Below are positions 44,836-57,529 of a DNA stretch of 64,000 nt, piece by piece; the stretch's first letter is position 1, and the number at the start of each line of letters is the position of its first letter. Location: contig NC_081409.1 of NCBI RefSeq assembly GCF_030272615.1, positions 646,630,468-646,694,467 of the forward strand. Direction: 5' to 3'. The DNA is from Cryptomeria japonica. Taxonomy: Eukaryota > Streptophyta > Pinopsida > Cupressales > Cupressaceae. Under the pieces are notes generated by a model that searched no databases, had not been told where the DNA came from, and was given only the letters and a program-made list of their open reading frames with translations. The translations under genes were made by a program, and so were the position numbers.

Positions 44836-46557
44836 TGTTGGACACATTGGATCATTGCGAGGGGGGTAAATTAGTGATTTAAATACTTTTTCTTTAGCAG
44901 GGAGATACCGATAATAAATAAAACAAACTGAGTGCTAACCGGTAGCTAAAATAGCGAAAACAAGGTTTGTGAAAGGACTTGCTAAAACATTAACATAACA
45001 CATGCACAAGAATGCATCACGCAACACTAGATATGCGAGGAAAAACTAATGTGGGAAAAACCTCGGTGAGAATAGCTGATGGAGATCTTCTGCTTCAATC
45101 CAACCTCATAAATAATCTCTGATTATAATATTTAGGGCACCAACCCCTGATTTTTGAGCACCAACTCAAAGGAGCACCAACCCCTACACAAATTATAGGC
45201 TACAACCTAAAGGAGCTACAACCTCTCCACTAAGATCCAACTTAGTGAATATAATATAAAACTCAATTATACAAATGAAATCACTGTTGCAAATGAAGTT
45301 TGGCAACCTTACAATATTCTGCTCTGTCGGTTTCAACCTGGCTGGTCTGTATTGTCTCTACCCACTCTGTAACTTGACTTTGCTGATAACTTTTCTAAGT
45401 CCCCTCTCACAATGTCTTTTCTCCTCAACTCACACTTGATCACTCTTTATCAGGTACCGCTTTTGCTGGCTTGTTAACTCTGTGTTTTATGCTCACTCCA
45501 CCGGTTTGTTCCTTCCACTGATTTATCCTACTTCTCCTTACCAGTTTAGTCTTCACTTATAAACACATCAAGTGTCTCTCTTTAGCTCTCAAACAACAAT
45601 TTCACACTTTCCTTCACTCTACAGCAACAACAATCACAGTCTCAAGTCTTCATATTTAAACTTGAGCTTTCCCACTAAGAATCAATTCAAATTGAGAGCA
45701 GTTAGGGTTTCCTTCACCCAACCAAATCTACATCAGACCCGATCCAATCTACCTTTGATCAAACACCTATACTTGAGGAATGCATCTGTATGCATTTTCC
45801 ATTATCCAATACATATTTGCTAAAGATAGCAATCCCGACCATGATCCTCGGCCTTGAAATCTATCGACTTATTTATGACCCAACTATTTTCTTCTCGAGG
45901 TCCTCTTGCTATCTGATTTCTTTGCTTTGATCCAGGCGCCAACAACTCCTTGATCTTTCTTTGTCATTCTCTCTTCCTCGAGCCGCATTAATCTGTTATC
46001 ATCTTGTAATTTGTGGTTGTTTCATTAATGTCGACTTAGGTATTTTAAAAACCATGTCAATGAAAACTTCACCGGCCTCTGCATGCTTGCCAACTCAGCT
46101 CCACATGGCATCACATTGATCATACACTTAGCTCACTGACACAAGGTCGATTTAAACTTGAACATTCACCAAACTCATATCGGCACAAGCCTTTACCGGT
46201 GAGACCTTCTCCTTCTGCTAACTAGTAGTGCACACTACACCGGTAGCATATCTTCACCTCTGGTGGTTTTTGATCATTTTAACATTCTACCTCTAAATCG
46301 TAAACAAGCAGCCAATCTCCAAACCGGTTTATTCTCTACTGGTTATCATTCAACATGCTATGATACACATCCATATTACCTTATACTAGTGAAGTCAGTG
46401 ATAGTTTCAATAACTACTTGTCTTCCACCATATCGGCTGACAAGCCTTCATGTTAATCTTCCTTTTTGTTGGTTGAATCTTCTTCATATTGGTTTCTTCA
46501 TATCAGTTTGACATACCTACAATACCGGTTGACATCATTGAAAACTCAATGCCAATA
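44836..46557 (-). repeat. Copia D LTR flanked by internal sequence on both sides
   Basis: 1722 bp. Plus-strand ends are TGTTGGACACATTGG and CAATGCCAATA. On the left is a primer site with gag start. On the right is a purine-tract region that leads to pol. It is therefore both the 3' LTR of the pol part at 48296-49395 and the 5' LTR of the gag part at 44450. The C-run module appears near 44860 in reverse. Confidence 0.75.
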
Positions 46558-46796
46558 ATCTCCTCGTTTGGCATTGATGTCAACATTGTCTTTTCCAGTT
46601 TCTCTCTTCCCCTTTGACAACAATGGCAAAGCGAATGTTAGTCTAACATCAATAATCTTTCTCTTGACTACACCCAGTTTAGACACACTCGCCCTCTCTT
46701 TCTATGCTTCAAGATTCAAGAGTCATAAGATAGTAACAATGGTTGAATCCCCCTAAATCTATTGGCAATATTGCATTATAACAGACAATGAAAGAT
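46558..46796 (-). other. Copia D 3' untranslated region
   Basis: Minus strand: GTTGACATCAATGCCAAACGAGGAG next to the LTR, an eroded purine tract; TTTGCCATTGTTGTCAAAGGGGA is further upstream. No coding sequence. Confidence 0.55.
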
Positions 46797-48295
46797 TGTT
46801 GGCATTTCAATAAGGATATTGAGAAGGTTGTTGGTGATTATGGATATAACTGATTAAAGATGTTTTAGTATCTTGATATTATTATTTTGTCATTGATGTC
46901 AAGAAATTGATTTTCTAATTCAGTATGATGTTGCCATATCTTCAGAAGTATGATATGAAGATTATAAAGAAGTCGGTAAAAGACATAGGAAAGAATATGA
47001 TGAATAAAGGGATGAATAAGGTATTCAATGAGCAACTACTACCGAGTCAGACAATGATGAGATCATGATGTTTTAGATTGTTTTAACATCATACATATGT
47101 TGTAAAATGTAAAGGTTAATACTATACTATGTTATCAAGCAAAGAACCTAGTCGGTAAACCCTAAGGAACGTAGTCGGTAAACCCTAAGGTTATCGCTAT
47201 TGGTTAATGAAGGCAGAATGTCTACCGAGTGAAGTTTAGTATTCACCGAGTTGTTACTGAGTTTTAACCGAGCTATAAGAGAATGCATTAAATGTTTACA
47301 TGCAGTATTTAATGAAAGAAGCTGATGAGCTGGAGCGGATCAATGATTGGTAAGCCGTGGAAGAAGTTTGTTAACGAATCTAAGGCAATGGAAAGTCGGC
47401 ATGAAGATCTACGACTCAAATTGAATCGCAATACCTTGGCACAAGTTCCAAGACTATTATGCAAGTTCCAAGGCGGGGTAAAACATTTTCAGATCGAAAG
47501 ATGCATTGAACCTGGACAAGATTGAAGATCTGATGGCTATGATTGATCATGAGAAATGTGATCAAGGAGATTAAGCGGTTACCTAATTGTTTATAAATAG
47601 GAAACTATTGATAAACAATGTATGTGGGCAAGTGTATGCACAAGGATGCTACATAGTGATTACGAGCACAGAAGCTTGAAGACCTGTTAGAATAACAGAG
47701 TATAGAAGCCCAACAGATAGACAAGATTAGTTCTATGTCTAAATTGTATTGGACAAATAATAATCTGCTTTAGCATTTTAGATGTGAAGTTGCAGATAGA
47801 TTTTTATTACTGTTATTTTGTGAAAGTGATAGAAAATCTCTTAACCGAGTGGACTTAACAGTCTTATATGTAAATCCTCTAGCAAGGTGACATTCTGATT
47901 GAGTGTTTGAAATCCTTTTACAAGGTCACTTCTAACAAAGTGAAGATCCTAACAGATCTGAGGCAAATCCCTTAACTTGCTCACATCTAGCAATGTGTTT
48001 GTAATCTTTAATAGGATTTTCTTTTAACCGAGCATACTCTAGAAGAGTATATTTCTTAGTGGGTCCGAATCCGACAGTGGTTTTTCCCTATTTGGGTTTC
48101 CACGTTAAATCTGGTGTTATGAGGTTTATATTGTTCATATGCTTTTGAATTTGCATGTTTGACAGTTTTGGTTATATGACTGATATATATGTTATCGAGG
48201 TTGAATCTAATGGTTTTATGGATGATTAAGTTTGTATGATTCACCCCCCCCTCTCATCTTTTTGGCTATTGGATCTGTACTTATATTAAGTATCA
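46797..48295 (+). repeat. Plus-strand LTR inside Copia D
   Basis: It starts TGTTGGCATTTCAATAAGG. It has TATAAATAGG near 47590, the module GTGGTTTTTCCC...GGGTTTCCACGTTAAA near 48073, and the C-run ATTCACCCCCCCCTCTCA near 48239. The right end is not certain and no clean target duplication is visible. Copia D sequence lies on both sides, so it is best read as a solo LTR. Confidence 0.6.
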
Positions 48296-49395
48296 AAACT
48301 ATCAGAATCATGCATCTTCTTATATATTTAAGTGCTGCTAGATGGTGGGACAACTCCCATCTTTTGTCTCAAGTACTCAAATGGGCCCGAAGGAAGTGGC
48401 TTGGTAAATATGTCAGCAATGTGCTCACTAGTTGGAACATATTCTACTATGACCTCCTTGTCTGCTACCTTATCCCTCAAGAAGTGAAACTTGACTGCAA
48501 TGTGTTTTGTTCTTGAGTGCATTACTGGATTTTTGGAGATGTTGATTTCACTTGAGTTATCACACTGGATTGGAATAGGTTCCAGTATCTCCACCTAGAT
48601 GTCCTTCAGCGTCTGCTTCATCCATAAAACCTATGAACAACATGTAGCAACAACTATATACTCTGCCTCAGCAGTAGATAATGACACTAAATCTTTCTTC
48701 TTGATGTGCCATGATACTAACCGGTCTCCTAAATAGAAAGCACCTCCACTTTTACTTTTCCGATCATCTATACTTCCTACCCAATCTGCATCAGTATAAG
48801 CCTGCAAAGCAAAGTCTCCTTTCTATGGATATCACAGACCATAGATGGCAATTCCTTGCAGATACCTGAAGATCCCTCTGACTACATTTAAGTGAGACTT
48901 TTTAGGAGCAGCTTGGAATCTTGCTATCATGCAAACAACTTGTACAATATCCAGTCTAGATGTTGTTAAATATAACAGACTACCAATCATAGACGTATAC
49001 AATGTTTTCTCAACTTATAACTTGTAACCATGGGAGTACTTATCGGTTTGTTGTCCTCTATTTGAAATTTATTTAGCATGTCTTTCGCATGCTTGGTTTG
49101 AGAGATGAAAATTCTGTTCTCCTACTATGAGATCTGCAAACCATTAAAATAGGACGACTCACCTAGCATGGACATCTCAAATTCTGTATTCATCAGATCT
49201 GCAAATTCTTAGCACATGATATCCTTGTCTCCACCAAAGATAATATCATCCACATATACAACAACTATAATAATGTGATCTCCATTTACCTTGACATACA
49301 AAGTGTTGTCTGCATTCCCTTTCTGGAATCCTTGCTCCTTTAAGTATTTGTCTAACCAAAAATACCATGCTCTGGGAGCTTGCTTCAAATCATAC
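48296..49395 (-). pseudogene. Copia D reverse transcriptase/RNase H remnant
   Basis: Minus-strand coding. The 48594-48328 segment gives PIPIQCDNSSEINISKNPVM, RTKHIAVKFHFLRDKV, and VPTSEHIADIFTKPL, the C-terminal end of Copia RNase H. Upstream are STAEAEY-like and DSDWVGS-like pieces with stops. Near 49250-49395 are VVVYVDDIIFGG and APRAW, part of the RT palm with the catalytic pair intact. It is cut at about 49396 by the Copia B LTR. Confidence 0.8.
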
Positions 49396-49738
49396 TGGTC
49401 TTTTGTAATGAGCAGTACGCTCTAGGCAGTGTGCCTTCCTGCATGTGCAGGCTCCTCATTGTACCACATACTTTCTGCAGAAGTATCATCTGACTGTGGG
49501 TAGGCTTCCCACTTTGGTTTTTCCCTTTTAGGGTTTTCCACGTACAATTCATGGTGTTATGTGGTATGGTTGCTTTGCATTGATTATCTGTTTAATTGTT
49601 AAGTTGTATTGTTTGGCATTTGTATGTTCTTTATCGGTACTTGATCTATTTAAAGGTTATTAAGTGGATTCAAGTTATAATCTGTTAACATTTGATTCAC
49701 ACCCCCCCCCTCTTAGTTGTTCACTTGTTATCCTAACA
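49396..49738 (+). repeat. Truncated 5' LTR of Copia B
   Basis: Only the R/U5 end remains. It matches 62283-62620: GAGCAGTACGCTCTAGGC, the GTTTTTCCC...TTTTCCACGTA module, the C-run, and an end in CCTAACA. Confidence 0.8.
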
Positions 49739-51929
49739 TAATGGAGTTGTGGAAAGGAAGAACAAAACTATCTTGGATGCTGCTAGAACAATGATGATGG
49801 AAGCTAGTCTACCTCATATCTACTCGAGAGAAGTAGTGAGCATAGTAGTTTATACATTCAACAGAGTACATATCAAAGGAGAAATCAATAAGACACCTTG
49901 CAAATTATGGTTTGGCAATACACCTATAGTTAAGTATTTTAGAATTTCTGGTAGTAAATGTTATATCAGGAGAGATGATATCATTGGCAAATTTGATCCT
50001 AGATGTGATGAAGGCATATTTTTTGGCTATTCTAATGAAAGCAAGGCATATTAATGTTATAAGAAGAGATTGCAGAGAATTGTGGAGAGTGCTAATGTCA
50101 AAGTAGATGAGTTGAACATAAGTCAAATCAGAGTTTATGAGAAGGAACTGACAGTGGAAATGATAATATCTAAGCCGATAGCACTTTTACTGGAACATAG
50201 TGTTGAACCAGTTACTCTGGCAGTATCAGAGAATGCTACAGTGACTGAAAAACAAGAAAGAGGAGCAAAGAGTCAGAGAACTCTTAGGTATGTGAGATTG
50301 AATCATTCAGAAAATCGAATCATTGGGGATAAGAGAAATGGAGTGATGACAAGAAGAAGACTGACAACTAATGAGGTATGTTTAATTTCACAAGTTGAAC
50401 CATTATCCATAATTGAGGCATGTAAAGATGAATATTGGTTGAAAGCTATGGAAGAAGAATTAGATCAGATTGATAAAAATAACACATAGACATTGGTTCC
50501 CCGACCTAAAAAGAAAAAGGATTATTGGAACTAAATGGGTTTTCAGAAGTAAATTGAATGAGGATTGTCAAGTTATAAGGAATAAGGCTAGATTGGTTTG
50601 TAAAGGATATTTTCAAAAGGAAGGAATTGATTATGGATAGACTTTCCACCTGTAGCTAGGATTGAAGCTGTAAGATTATTTCTTGCCTATGCTGCTTATA
50701 AAAACTACAAGGTTTATCAGATGGATGTTAAATGTGCATTTTTGAATGGGGATCTTGATGAGGAAGTTTATATTGAGCAACCTGATGGTTTTTCACTATC
50801 AGATGATACAAACATGGTTTGAAGGTTAAGGAAAGATTTATATGGATTGAAACATGCACCTAGAGCTTGGTATGCAAGGTTGGATAAATATCTTTTGAAA
50901 CTTGGTTTTACAAAGGGTAGTGCTGAGAGTAATTTATATTATAAGATCATTGATGATATATTGATTATTGAAGTATTTTTTGATGAAATTATTTTTGGAG
51001 GTGAAAATAAGTTATGCATTGAATTTTCGAAGAATATGGAGAGAAAATTTGAGATGTCTATGATTGGAGAGATGAAATTCTTCTTATGTTTGTAGATTAC
51101 TCAGATTGACAAAGGTATTTTTATCTGTCAAACTAATTATGCTAAGGAATTGTTGAAGAAATTTGGTATGGAAGATTCTAAACCGGTAAGTACTCCTATG
51201 GTTACAAGTGAGAAATTGACAAGAAAAGATGTTTCTGCATCGATAAATCCTACAAGATACAAATCTATGATTGGAGGTCTGCTTTATTTGACTAAGACTA
51301 GGCTTGATATTATGAATATTGTTTGTATTGTTTCATGATTTCAGAGTGATCCTAGAGAAAATCATGAGATTCCGGTGAAGAAGATTTTTAGATACTTGCA
51401 AGGTACATCAGAATATGGTTAGTGGTATCCTAAGGATGATGACTTTACTTTATGTGCATATACAAATGTTGATTGGGCTGGAGATGTTGATGACCAAAAA
51501 AGTACTTCTAGTGGACCTTTCTTTCTTGGAAAGAAGTTGGTTTCATGGATCAACAATAAGCGATCATGTACTTCTTTATCTACTATCGAAGCTGAGTATG
51601 TTGTTGCTGCTACTAACTGTACACAAGTTTTAATGCTGAAGAAAATGTTGAAGCATATAAAGGTGGATTGTGATGCACCGGTAGTTATTCATTGTGATAA
51701 CTCTGCTGCTATTGATATATCAAAGAATCCGGTATTTCATTTTAAGACAAAGCACATATCTATCAAATATAACTTTTTGAAGGAAAACGTGGAAGCAAAT
51801 GATGTTAGACTAGTTTATGTGAACACTAAAGAGAAGACTGCAGATATTTTCATTAAACCTTTACCCAAGGAATCATTTGAGTACTTGAGAGACAGATTGG
51901 GAGTTTCTGCCCTTCCAGTAGAGACTTGA
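49739..51929 (+). pseudogene. Copia B integrase end, reverse transcriptase, RNase H
   Basis: One frame, 49749-51929, with stops. It has the integrase tail (GVVERKNKTILDAARTMMME, where E is the third catalytic acid, and DPRCDEGIFFGYSNESKAY), the linker, and the RT start (WLKAMEEELDQIDKNNT, GTKWVFRSKLNED). A frameshifted stretch spans 50490-50846. Then LKHAPRAWYARLDKYLLKLG follows. The catalytic YVDD reads FFDE, so the second Asp is lost. RNase H is well kept: VDWAGDVDDQKSTSS, STIEAEYVVAATNCTQV, HISIKYNFLKENV, ending at 51927-51929. Confidence 0.88.
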
Positions 51930-52258
51930 TTGATATGGTTTGGGATTAGTCTGGTATGCATTTTTAGAGATACTATTCATTTCGGCATTGATGTGGAGAT
52001 GCTAGTGCTCAGGGGGAGTGGTCAGCTTTGTGATTCAGTAGTTTATATTTTTGCTTTGATATTTTTGTCAGATTTTTGGCATTGATGTCAAAGGGGGAAT
52101 GATATTGATGCGAAAAAAGAAGTGAAAAATAAAAAGAAAGAGGGAGAGATATATGTATAATCTAGAGCTTTACAAAGATATTATTCATAGGAGGAGTTTC
52201 GTCCTTATTTAAGAGCTGTATGCGGGAGATTGTTGGCTGTCTTCCGTTGGGGGAGACT
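51930..52258 (+). other. Copia B 3' untranslated region with two purine tracts
   Basis: TTGATGTCAAAGGGGGAATG near 52082 and TTGGGGGAGAC at 52248-52257 next to the LTR. AGGGGGAG also lies near 52011. The spacing is similar to Copia-1. Confidence 0.6.
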
Positions 52259-52739
52259 TGTTGGCCATTTGGTGGAATTGATTATATGTTGCATTGATTT
52301 TTTGTCATTGATGCCAACAATAGTTGTTTGGATGCTTTACTGACACCCTTCTGGTCCTGGTAGGTTGAGTAGTTTCTGGTTAATTTGGATCCGGCATGAT
52401 CTTGTAGGCTCCCGTATGATTTGGTTGTGGAATTGGCTTGTTCATGATTCTCATGCTCATATTCAGTAAGTTGGTTTTGGTCTGGTGATCGGATGCTATC
52501 TTGTTTTCTTAGAAGCTTGGTTTCTAGTTTTAATTAGGGTTTCACCAGCAGAGGTTTTGATGAAGATCTTTGATGAATTGCATAAGTGGTGTTGGTGCAT
52601 CTTTTGGTGGAGTTTTAGGATGCTGATGATGATCATGTTCGAGACTTGGTGGATAGAGATCATTGTTGTAGTGTGTGGACCTATACTGGGTTTCATTTGA
52701 TCTAGGTTATGGATCAACTATAATGTAACGTGTGGATTG
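52259..52739 (+). repeat. 3' LTR of Copia B, left part
   Basis: Starts TGTTGGCCATTTGG. It is interrupted after GATTG (52735-52739) by Copia C and resumes at 61893. Confidence 0.85.
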
Positions 52740-53188
52740 TGATAAAATCTGAAAAGATTAGAAACCCAGAAAACTAGTGCAAATGAATAGATATCTAAAC
52801 TATGAATGCAAATGATACGAAATCAAAGTAGCAACACAGAGTTAGTCTCCAAGAGAGTAATGCAAATGCTAGAAGCAAAATAGCATTAAGAGGATGCAAA
52901 ATCAAGAGATGCAAATACAAGCCAGATAACATGCTTTTATAGACTAGGGAGAGGGAAGAGGTGGCAATACCGACCAATCAAGCGCAACCATCTCTTGGAC
53001 TAAAGATAGCAAGTATCTTCCCAAGATAGAAAATGGATGCACACATGTAGGAAGGTGACACCTCATAACCATTCACCTAATTAAGCATGATTTATTAACC
53101 TAAGCAAGATTAAAAGAAGTGTAGAAAAAACCTAGGAATATAGGGAAAAAATAAATAACCCACTAGGAAATAAAAACCTACACTAACA
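52740..53188 (-). repeat. Copia C LTR 1 (3' LTR)
   Basis: 449 bp. Plus-strand ends are TGATAAAATCTG and CTACACTAACA. TTTTATA at 52935-52941 is TATAAAA on the coding strand. The purine tract ATCGAGGGG lies just upstream in element sense (53189-53197). Confidence 0.9.
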
Positions 53189-53318
53189 CCCCTCGATAAG
53201 CGAAGCTTAGGTGGATGTAGAAATGGGTCCTGACAAATCAAGCCTGATGGGGTACCCATGTACATAAAATTTCCGCAAAAAGAGAGAGAAAAGAGACCTT
53301 CCCCAAGAGTAGAGAGAG

Positions 53319-55936
53319 TCAGGACTCCGAGTGAGAGGAAGAAGGCCACCCAGAAGATGAAGCATCTTGCACCCCCAGTAAGGCTCGCAAATGAAGGAAC
53401 TTACTCTCAGTGAAGGGTTTGGTGAAGATATCGGCAACCTGCTCGGAAGTCGGACAGTAGCGAAGGTTGATGACGTGGCCATGGATGAGCTCTCGGATGT
53501 AGTGCATGTGGATCTCAATGTGTTTGGTTCGTTGACGATGGACCAAATTTTGTGAGATCTGAATGGCACTCTGGTTGTCACAAAATATGACTGATGGCCG
53601 TCTGATCTGGATACCAAACTTAGTGAGGAGATTTTGAAGCCAAACGGCCTCAATGGCAACATTCATAGCCCCCCAATACTCGGCCTCAGTAGAAGATAGA
53701 GCAATAGCAGACTTCTTTTTGCTCGACCAACAAACAGGACCTGAACCAAGTGAGAAGCTGTAACCTGAAGTAGATTTGTGATCTTGAGAATTGTCCGCCC
53801 AATCTGAATCTGTGTAGCCCACCAAGTCAAGCTTAATTCCTGCTGCGTAGTGAATCCCAAAACTGTGAATACCCTGAATGTAGTGAAGGATTCTCTTGGC
53901 TGCTTTCCAGTGCAGCTCATGAGGCTACAACATGAATCGAGAGACCATGCCTACAACATATGAAATGTCAGGTCTCGTATGAGTCAGATAAATGAGACTC
54001 CCAACAAGCTGTTGGTACAGAGTGCCATCAACAAGTGGAGAAGAACACTAAGCCTCAAGTTTGACTCCAGAAAGAAAGAGAGTTGGAGCAGGCTTACAAT
54101 CAACCATATGAAACCTCGAGAGAAAATCTAGAGCATACTTGGACTGGTTGATGGTGATCCCAAAAGAAGACTAGTAGATCTCAATCCCGAGAAAGTAATG
54201 CAACAAGCCCAAGTCATTCATCAAAAACCTATCATGAAGGGCAGTTTTGACAGCCCCAATAGTGGATGAAGAACTCCCTATGATCAACAAGTCATCAACA
54301 TACAAAACCAAAAATAGGAGTGAATCATCCTGTTACAGAATGTAGACATGGGGATCAGAATGGCACCGAGTGAACCCAACTGATAGAAGGAAGGAGTCCA
54401 TCTTGGCATACCAAGCCCGAGGAGCCCATTTGAGGCCATAGATTGACTCCTGAAGATAGCACACAAGTGAAGAATCCTAAAGGAACCCCTATGGCTACTC
54501 CATGTAGATCTCCTCCTGAAGGTCACCTTGAAGAAAAGCACTCTTCACATCCATCTGGTGCACTTCCTAATGATTAGTTGCAGCAATGGCAAGAACAAGT
54601 CGGATGGAATTCATTCGAGCAACTGGCGCAAAAGTCTCAGAGTAGTCAATCCCAGGAACATGGGAGAATCCTTTGGCGACCAAGCGAGCCTTATACTTGT
54701 CAACCGAGCCATCTGCTGAAAAATTTGTCTGATAGATCCACTTACATTGAACAAGTTTTCTTCCCTTAGGAAGAGGGACGAGATCCCAAGTGTGGTTCCT
54801 CATTAAGGAACTATACTCCTCCTGCATAGCTGTATCCCACTCAGGAATACCAGAAGCCTCATGAAAAGACTGTGGATCAGAGGCAATAGCAATGAAGACA
54901 TGTGGAGCACCTTGTAACTGTGAACGAGTCCACCTAGTGTCTGATGGATCCCCAACCCAATCACCTGCAGATTGAAAGGTTTGTCTAGCCCAAAGTGGAC
55001 CGAAAGATGGAGAATCATCAACCTCTGAATGATGACTAGGAGAGGAAGGAGGTGAGTCCTCTGAATCGCTCTCTGCATCAGAAGTGGAGGTAGAAGATTG
55101 CTTAGGTGAATCTAAATCATCAGAGGAGCTATCATGTATCCCAAGTGACTCCAATGCCAAAGTAGGAGTTGGAGAAGTGGTAGAAACTGAGCTCAAGGAG
55201 CCCTCCTCAAACTGAACACTCCTCTCAATAAACAACTCATGTGTAGTAGGGTGGAGCAACCGATAACCCTTCACACCATCAGGATAACCTACAAATATGC
55301 AAGGTCTGCTCTACAGATCCAAGGCCTTGTGTTTCGCTACAGGAATGTGGGCCCATGCAGGAGAACTAAAAACTTGGAAGTGCTTAATTGATGGTTTCCG
55401 ACCGCTCCAAGCTTCAAAAGGAGTGACTCCCTTCAAGGCTCAGTGAGGAACACAGTTCTGGATATAACAAGCACAATTAATGGCATGTGCCCAATACTGT
55501 GGTGCAAGAGATCTGGAGTGAATCATGCAGTTCGCCATTTCCTTCAAGGACCTATTCTTCTGTTCTGCCACACCGTTCTGCTAAGGATTGTATGGAACTG
55601 AATGTTGCAAATCAATTCCCTCTGAAGTGCAAAAGCTCTCAACCCGATGGTTGACATACTTACCACCATTGTCAGTGCGCAAAACTTTGATCCCTTTCCT
55701 AGATTGCTTCTCTATAAAAGTTTTGAAGTCCTGAAACTGATCAAATACCTCAAACTTTTGTTTGAGAAAGTACACCCAAGTATATCAAGAAAAGTCATCA
55801 ATGAATGTGAGGACATATCTAGCCCTACTGAATGAAGGATGCTGGAATGGACCAGTCAAATCACTGTGAACTAACTCCAGTATCTGTGAAGCTCTCCATG
55901 CCTTTCCTTAGGATGCTTACCAAGTATGCAACCTTC
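53319..55936 (-). pseudogene. Copia C integrase, reverse transcriptase and RNase H
   Basis: Minus-strand frame with several stops. Integrase: KVLRTDNGGKYVN and QNGVAEQKNRSLKEMANCMI near 55580-55700, with the first Asp region upstream decayed. A serine/acidic linker lies near 55100-55200. [41 protein letters not shown], and LYVDDLL near 54300. RNase H in 53825-53319: GYTDSDWADNSQDHKSTSGY, ALSSTEAEYWGAM, TKHIEIHMHYIREL, and SEQVADIFTKPF. Catalytic residues are mostly in place, so the copy is young but dead. Confidence 0.92.
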
Positions 55937-56945
55937 TCAAACACCACTTGAAAACTGAACTGAAGGCAACCTTGTGACCATACTTTGTTGGTTGAGTTGC
56001 TGCAAGTAGTGGAAGTTAAGATGGCCAAACTGCTCATGCCATAATATACTCACATCATTGGAATGAATGAGCAAAATAGTCAAAGGAGGATTAGGAGCAA
56101 AGTGAGAAAACAAATAGAGTTGTGACTGATGATCTGCTCTCCCAACTGTAACTGTAGAATCACTATGCAACTCACGAATCTCCACTGAATCAAGAGTGAA
56201 TTCAACCCGCTTGCCCGAACCTATGTGAGTGATCTGGTATACTGATAGTAGATTAGTTGATAATGAGGGCACACAAAGAACATCATCAAATGTGCCATCC
56301 CTCACATCAACAAACCCTCTCCCACACACCTCAATAGGAGTGTCATCACCCATCAAAATAGAAGGCATAGTACACAGCTCAAAAGATGCAAATTCTTCCT
56401 TAGATGAAGCCATGTGGTGTGAAGCATCCGAATCAAGAGCCCAAGTGGATGGTGAAGAAGCAAATACAACAAGGGCCTTGCCCTTTCCTTTCCCCTTGCT
56501 GTTTTCTTTTGCCTTGTTAGACCCCTCACTAGAACTCTGTTTAATTGACTCAGGAACACTGATATTATTCTTCTCAAGAATGTGTGTCAAGTGATCAATT
56601 TGTTTCTTCAGACATTTATGTTCATCATGACCAGGTCTTTTACAATAGGCACATTGGAACCTCTCCTTCTTAGGCTTGTCGCCCTTGGAAGATTGGGTCT
56701 CATTAGTTGCTTTTAAAGCAAGTGATGTCTGATCCTTCTTCTCCTTGCTATTCTTTTGTTTCTTATCCTTACTATTGCTATTACTACTTTGTCCTTTCTG
56801 TTCTTTTGTGCCTTGGTTGGTAGCCAGGGCATGTGACTTAGAGGACTTAAGAGTGCCCATCTGAATTAGCTTATCCTGTTCCCAAGTGAGAGAGATAGAA
56901 AAATCATCTAGAGATGGCATGGTAAATTATGTACCAAGTGCACCT
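55937..56945 (-). pseudogene. Copia C zinc knuckle, protease and pre-integrase
   Basis: Minus-strand frame 56920-55937, 327 codons. It begins MPSLDDFSISLTWEQDKLIQ, the end of the Gag domain, then a K/S/Q-rich linker and one intact knuckle, CAYCKRPGHDEHKC. The protease site reads WALDSDASHHM, with Asp in place of Gly in DSGAS. ILWHEQFGHLNFHYLQQL is the pre-integrase block. The frame joins the upstream gag after a one-base shift near 56940. Confidence 0.9.
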
Positions 56946-57438
56946 TAGTAGCATAGAAGGTAGAAACAAACACAGAATATTCTGAATTTAGCTTAGAGAG
57001 AATACTAAGAATCAATTGTTCATCTTTCTTTTCAATTCCACATTGTTTTAACTGCAACCTTAGTGATTTTAGTTTAGTGAAGAAATCCTGGATCGTGTTG
57101 AAATTGCCTGGACTTAAACTAATTAGTTCATTTTCCAACATATGACCTCTCATTGAATCTTGTGTACCAAATAGTGTTTCTAACTTTTTCCAGATTTCAT
57201 TTGGCGAATTTAAGGACTCAATATGAAAGAGAAAGTTAGGAGAAATAGACAAACACAATGTTCCATATGCCTCATCACATTTGTTAAACCACTTAGGCTT
57301 ATTTTCATCTTTAGTAGGTTCAGTTTCAAGCCCCATAGTTATCCTATGTAATCCAGCTTTCCTTGAGTAGATTGTCATGCGTGATTTCCACTCAAAGTAG
57401 TTATATGGAGTTAGGATAGAAACTATTGTTTGATTCAT
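56908..57438 (-). pseudogene. Copia C Gag, N-terminal domain
   Basis: ATG at 57438 on the minus strand opens MNQTIVSILTPYNYFEWKSR, the usual DUF4219/UBN2 start. The helical domain follows (EIWKKLETLFGTQDSMRG, LSPGNFNTIQDFFTKLKSLR). The frame stops at 56908, shortly after a one-base shift that takes the rest of the polyprotein out of frame. Confidence 0.9.
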
Positions 57439-57529
57439 GATGAAGAAGTGCAGGAAAAAAATGCCAAAAGGAAGAGAACACAATCTAGACAACCCCCTCT
57501 TTTCACTCAATCAAAGATCCCCCTAATAA

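Noticed and set aside
48296-48310. Right-hand target duplication for the LTR starting at 46797
   Set aside because: The left flank reads AAGAT and the nearest right-hand word AAGTA does not follow a CA end. No duplication is claimed.
53892-54480. A separate gene on the minus strand suggested by frames near 53663-53920 and 54284-54541
   Set aside because: They are out-of-frame shadows of the Copia C reverse transcriptase and RNase H.
56908-56945. A 13-base overlap of Copia C gag and pro frames, looking like programmed frameshifting
   Set aside because: The frame that gives ALGT, stop, FTMPSLDDF upstream of the overlap continues the normal Copia Gag sequence, so one base was gained or lost near 56940 in what was a single frame. 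No slippery heptamer is seen.
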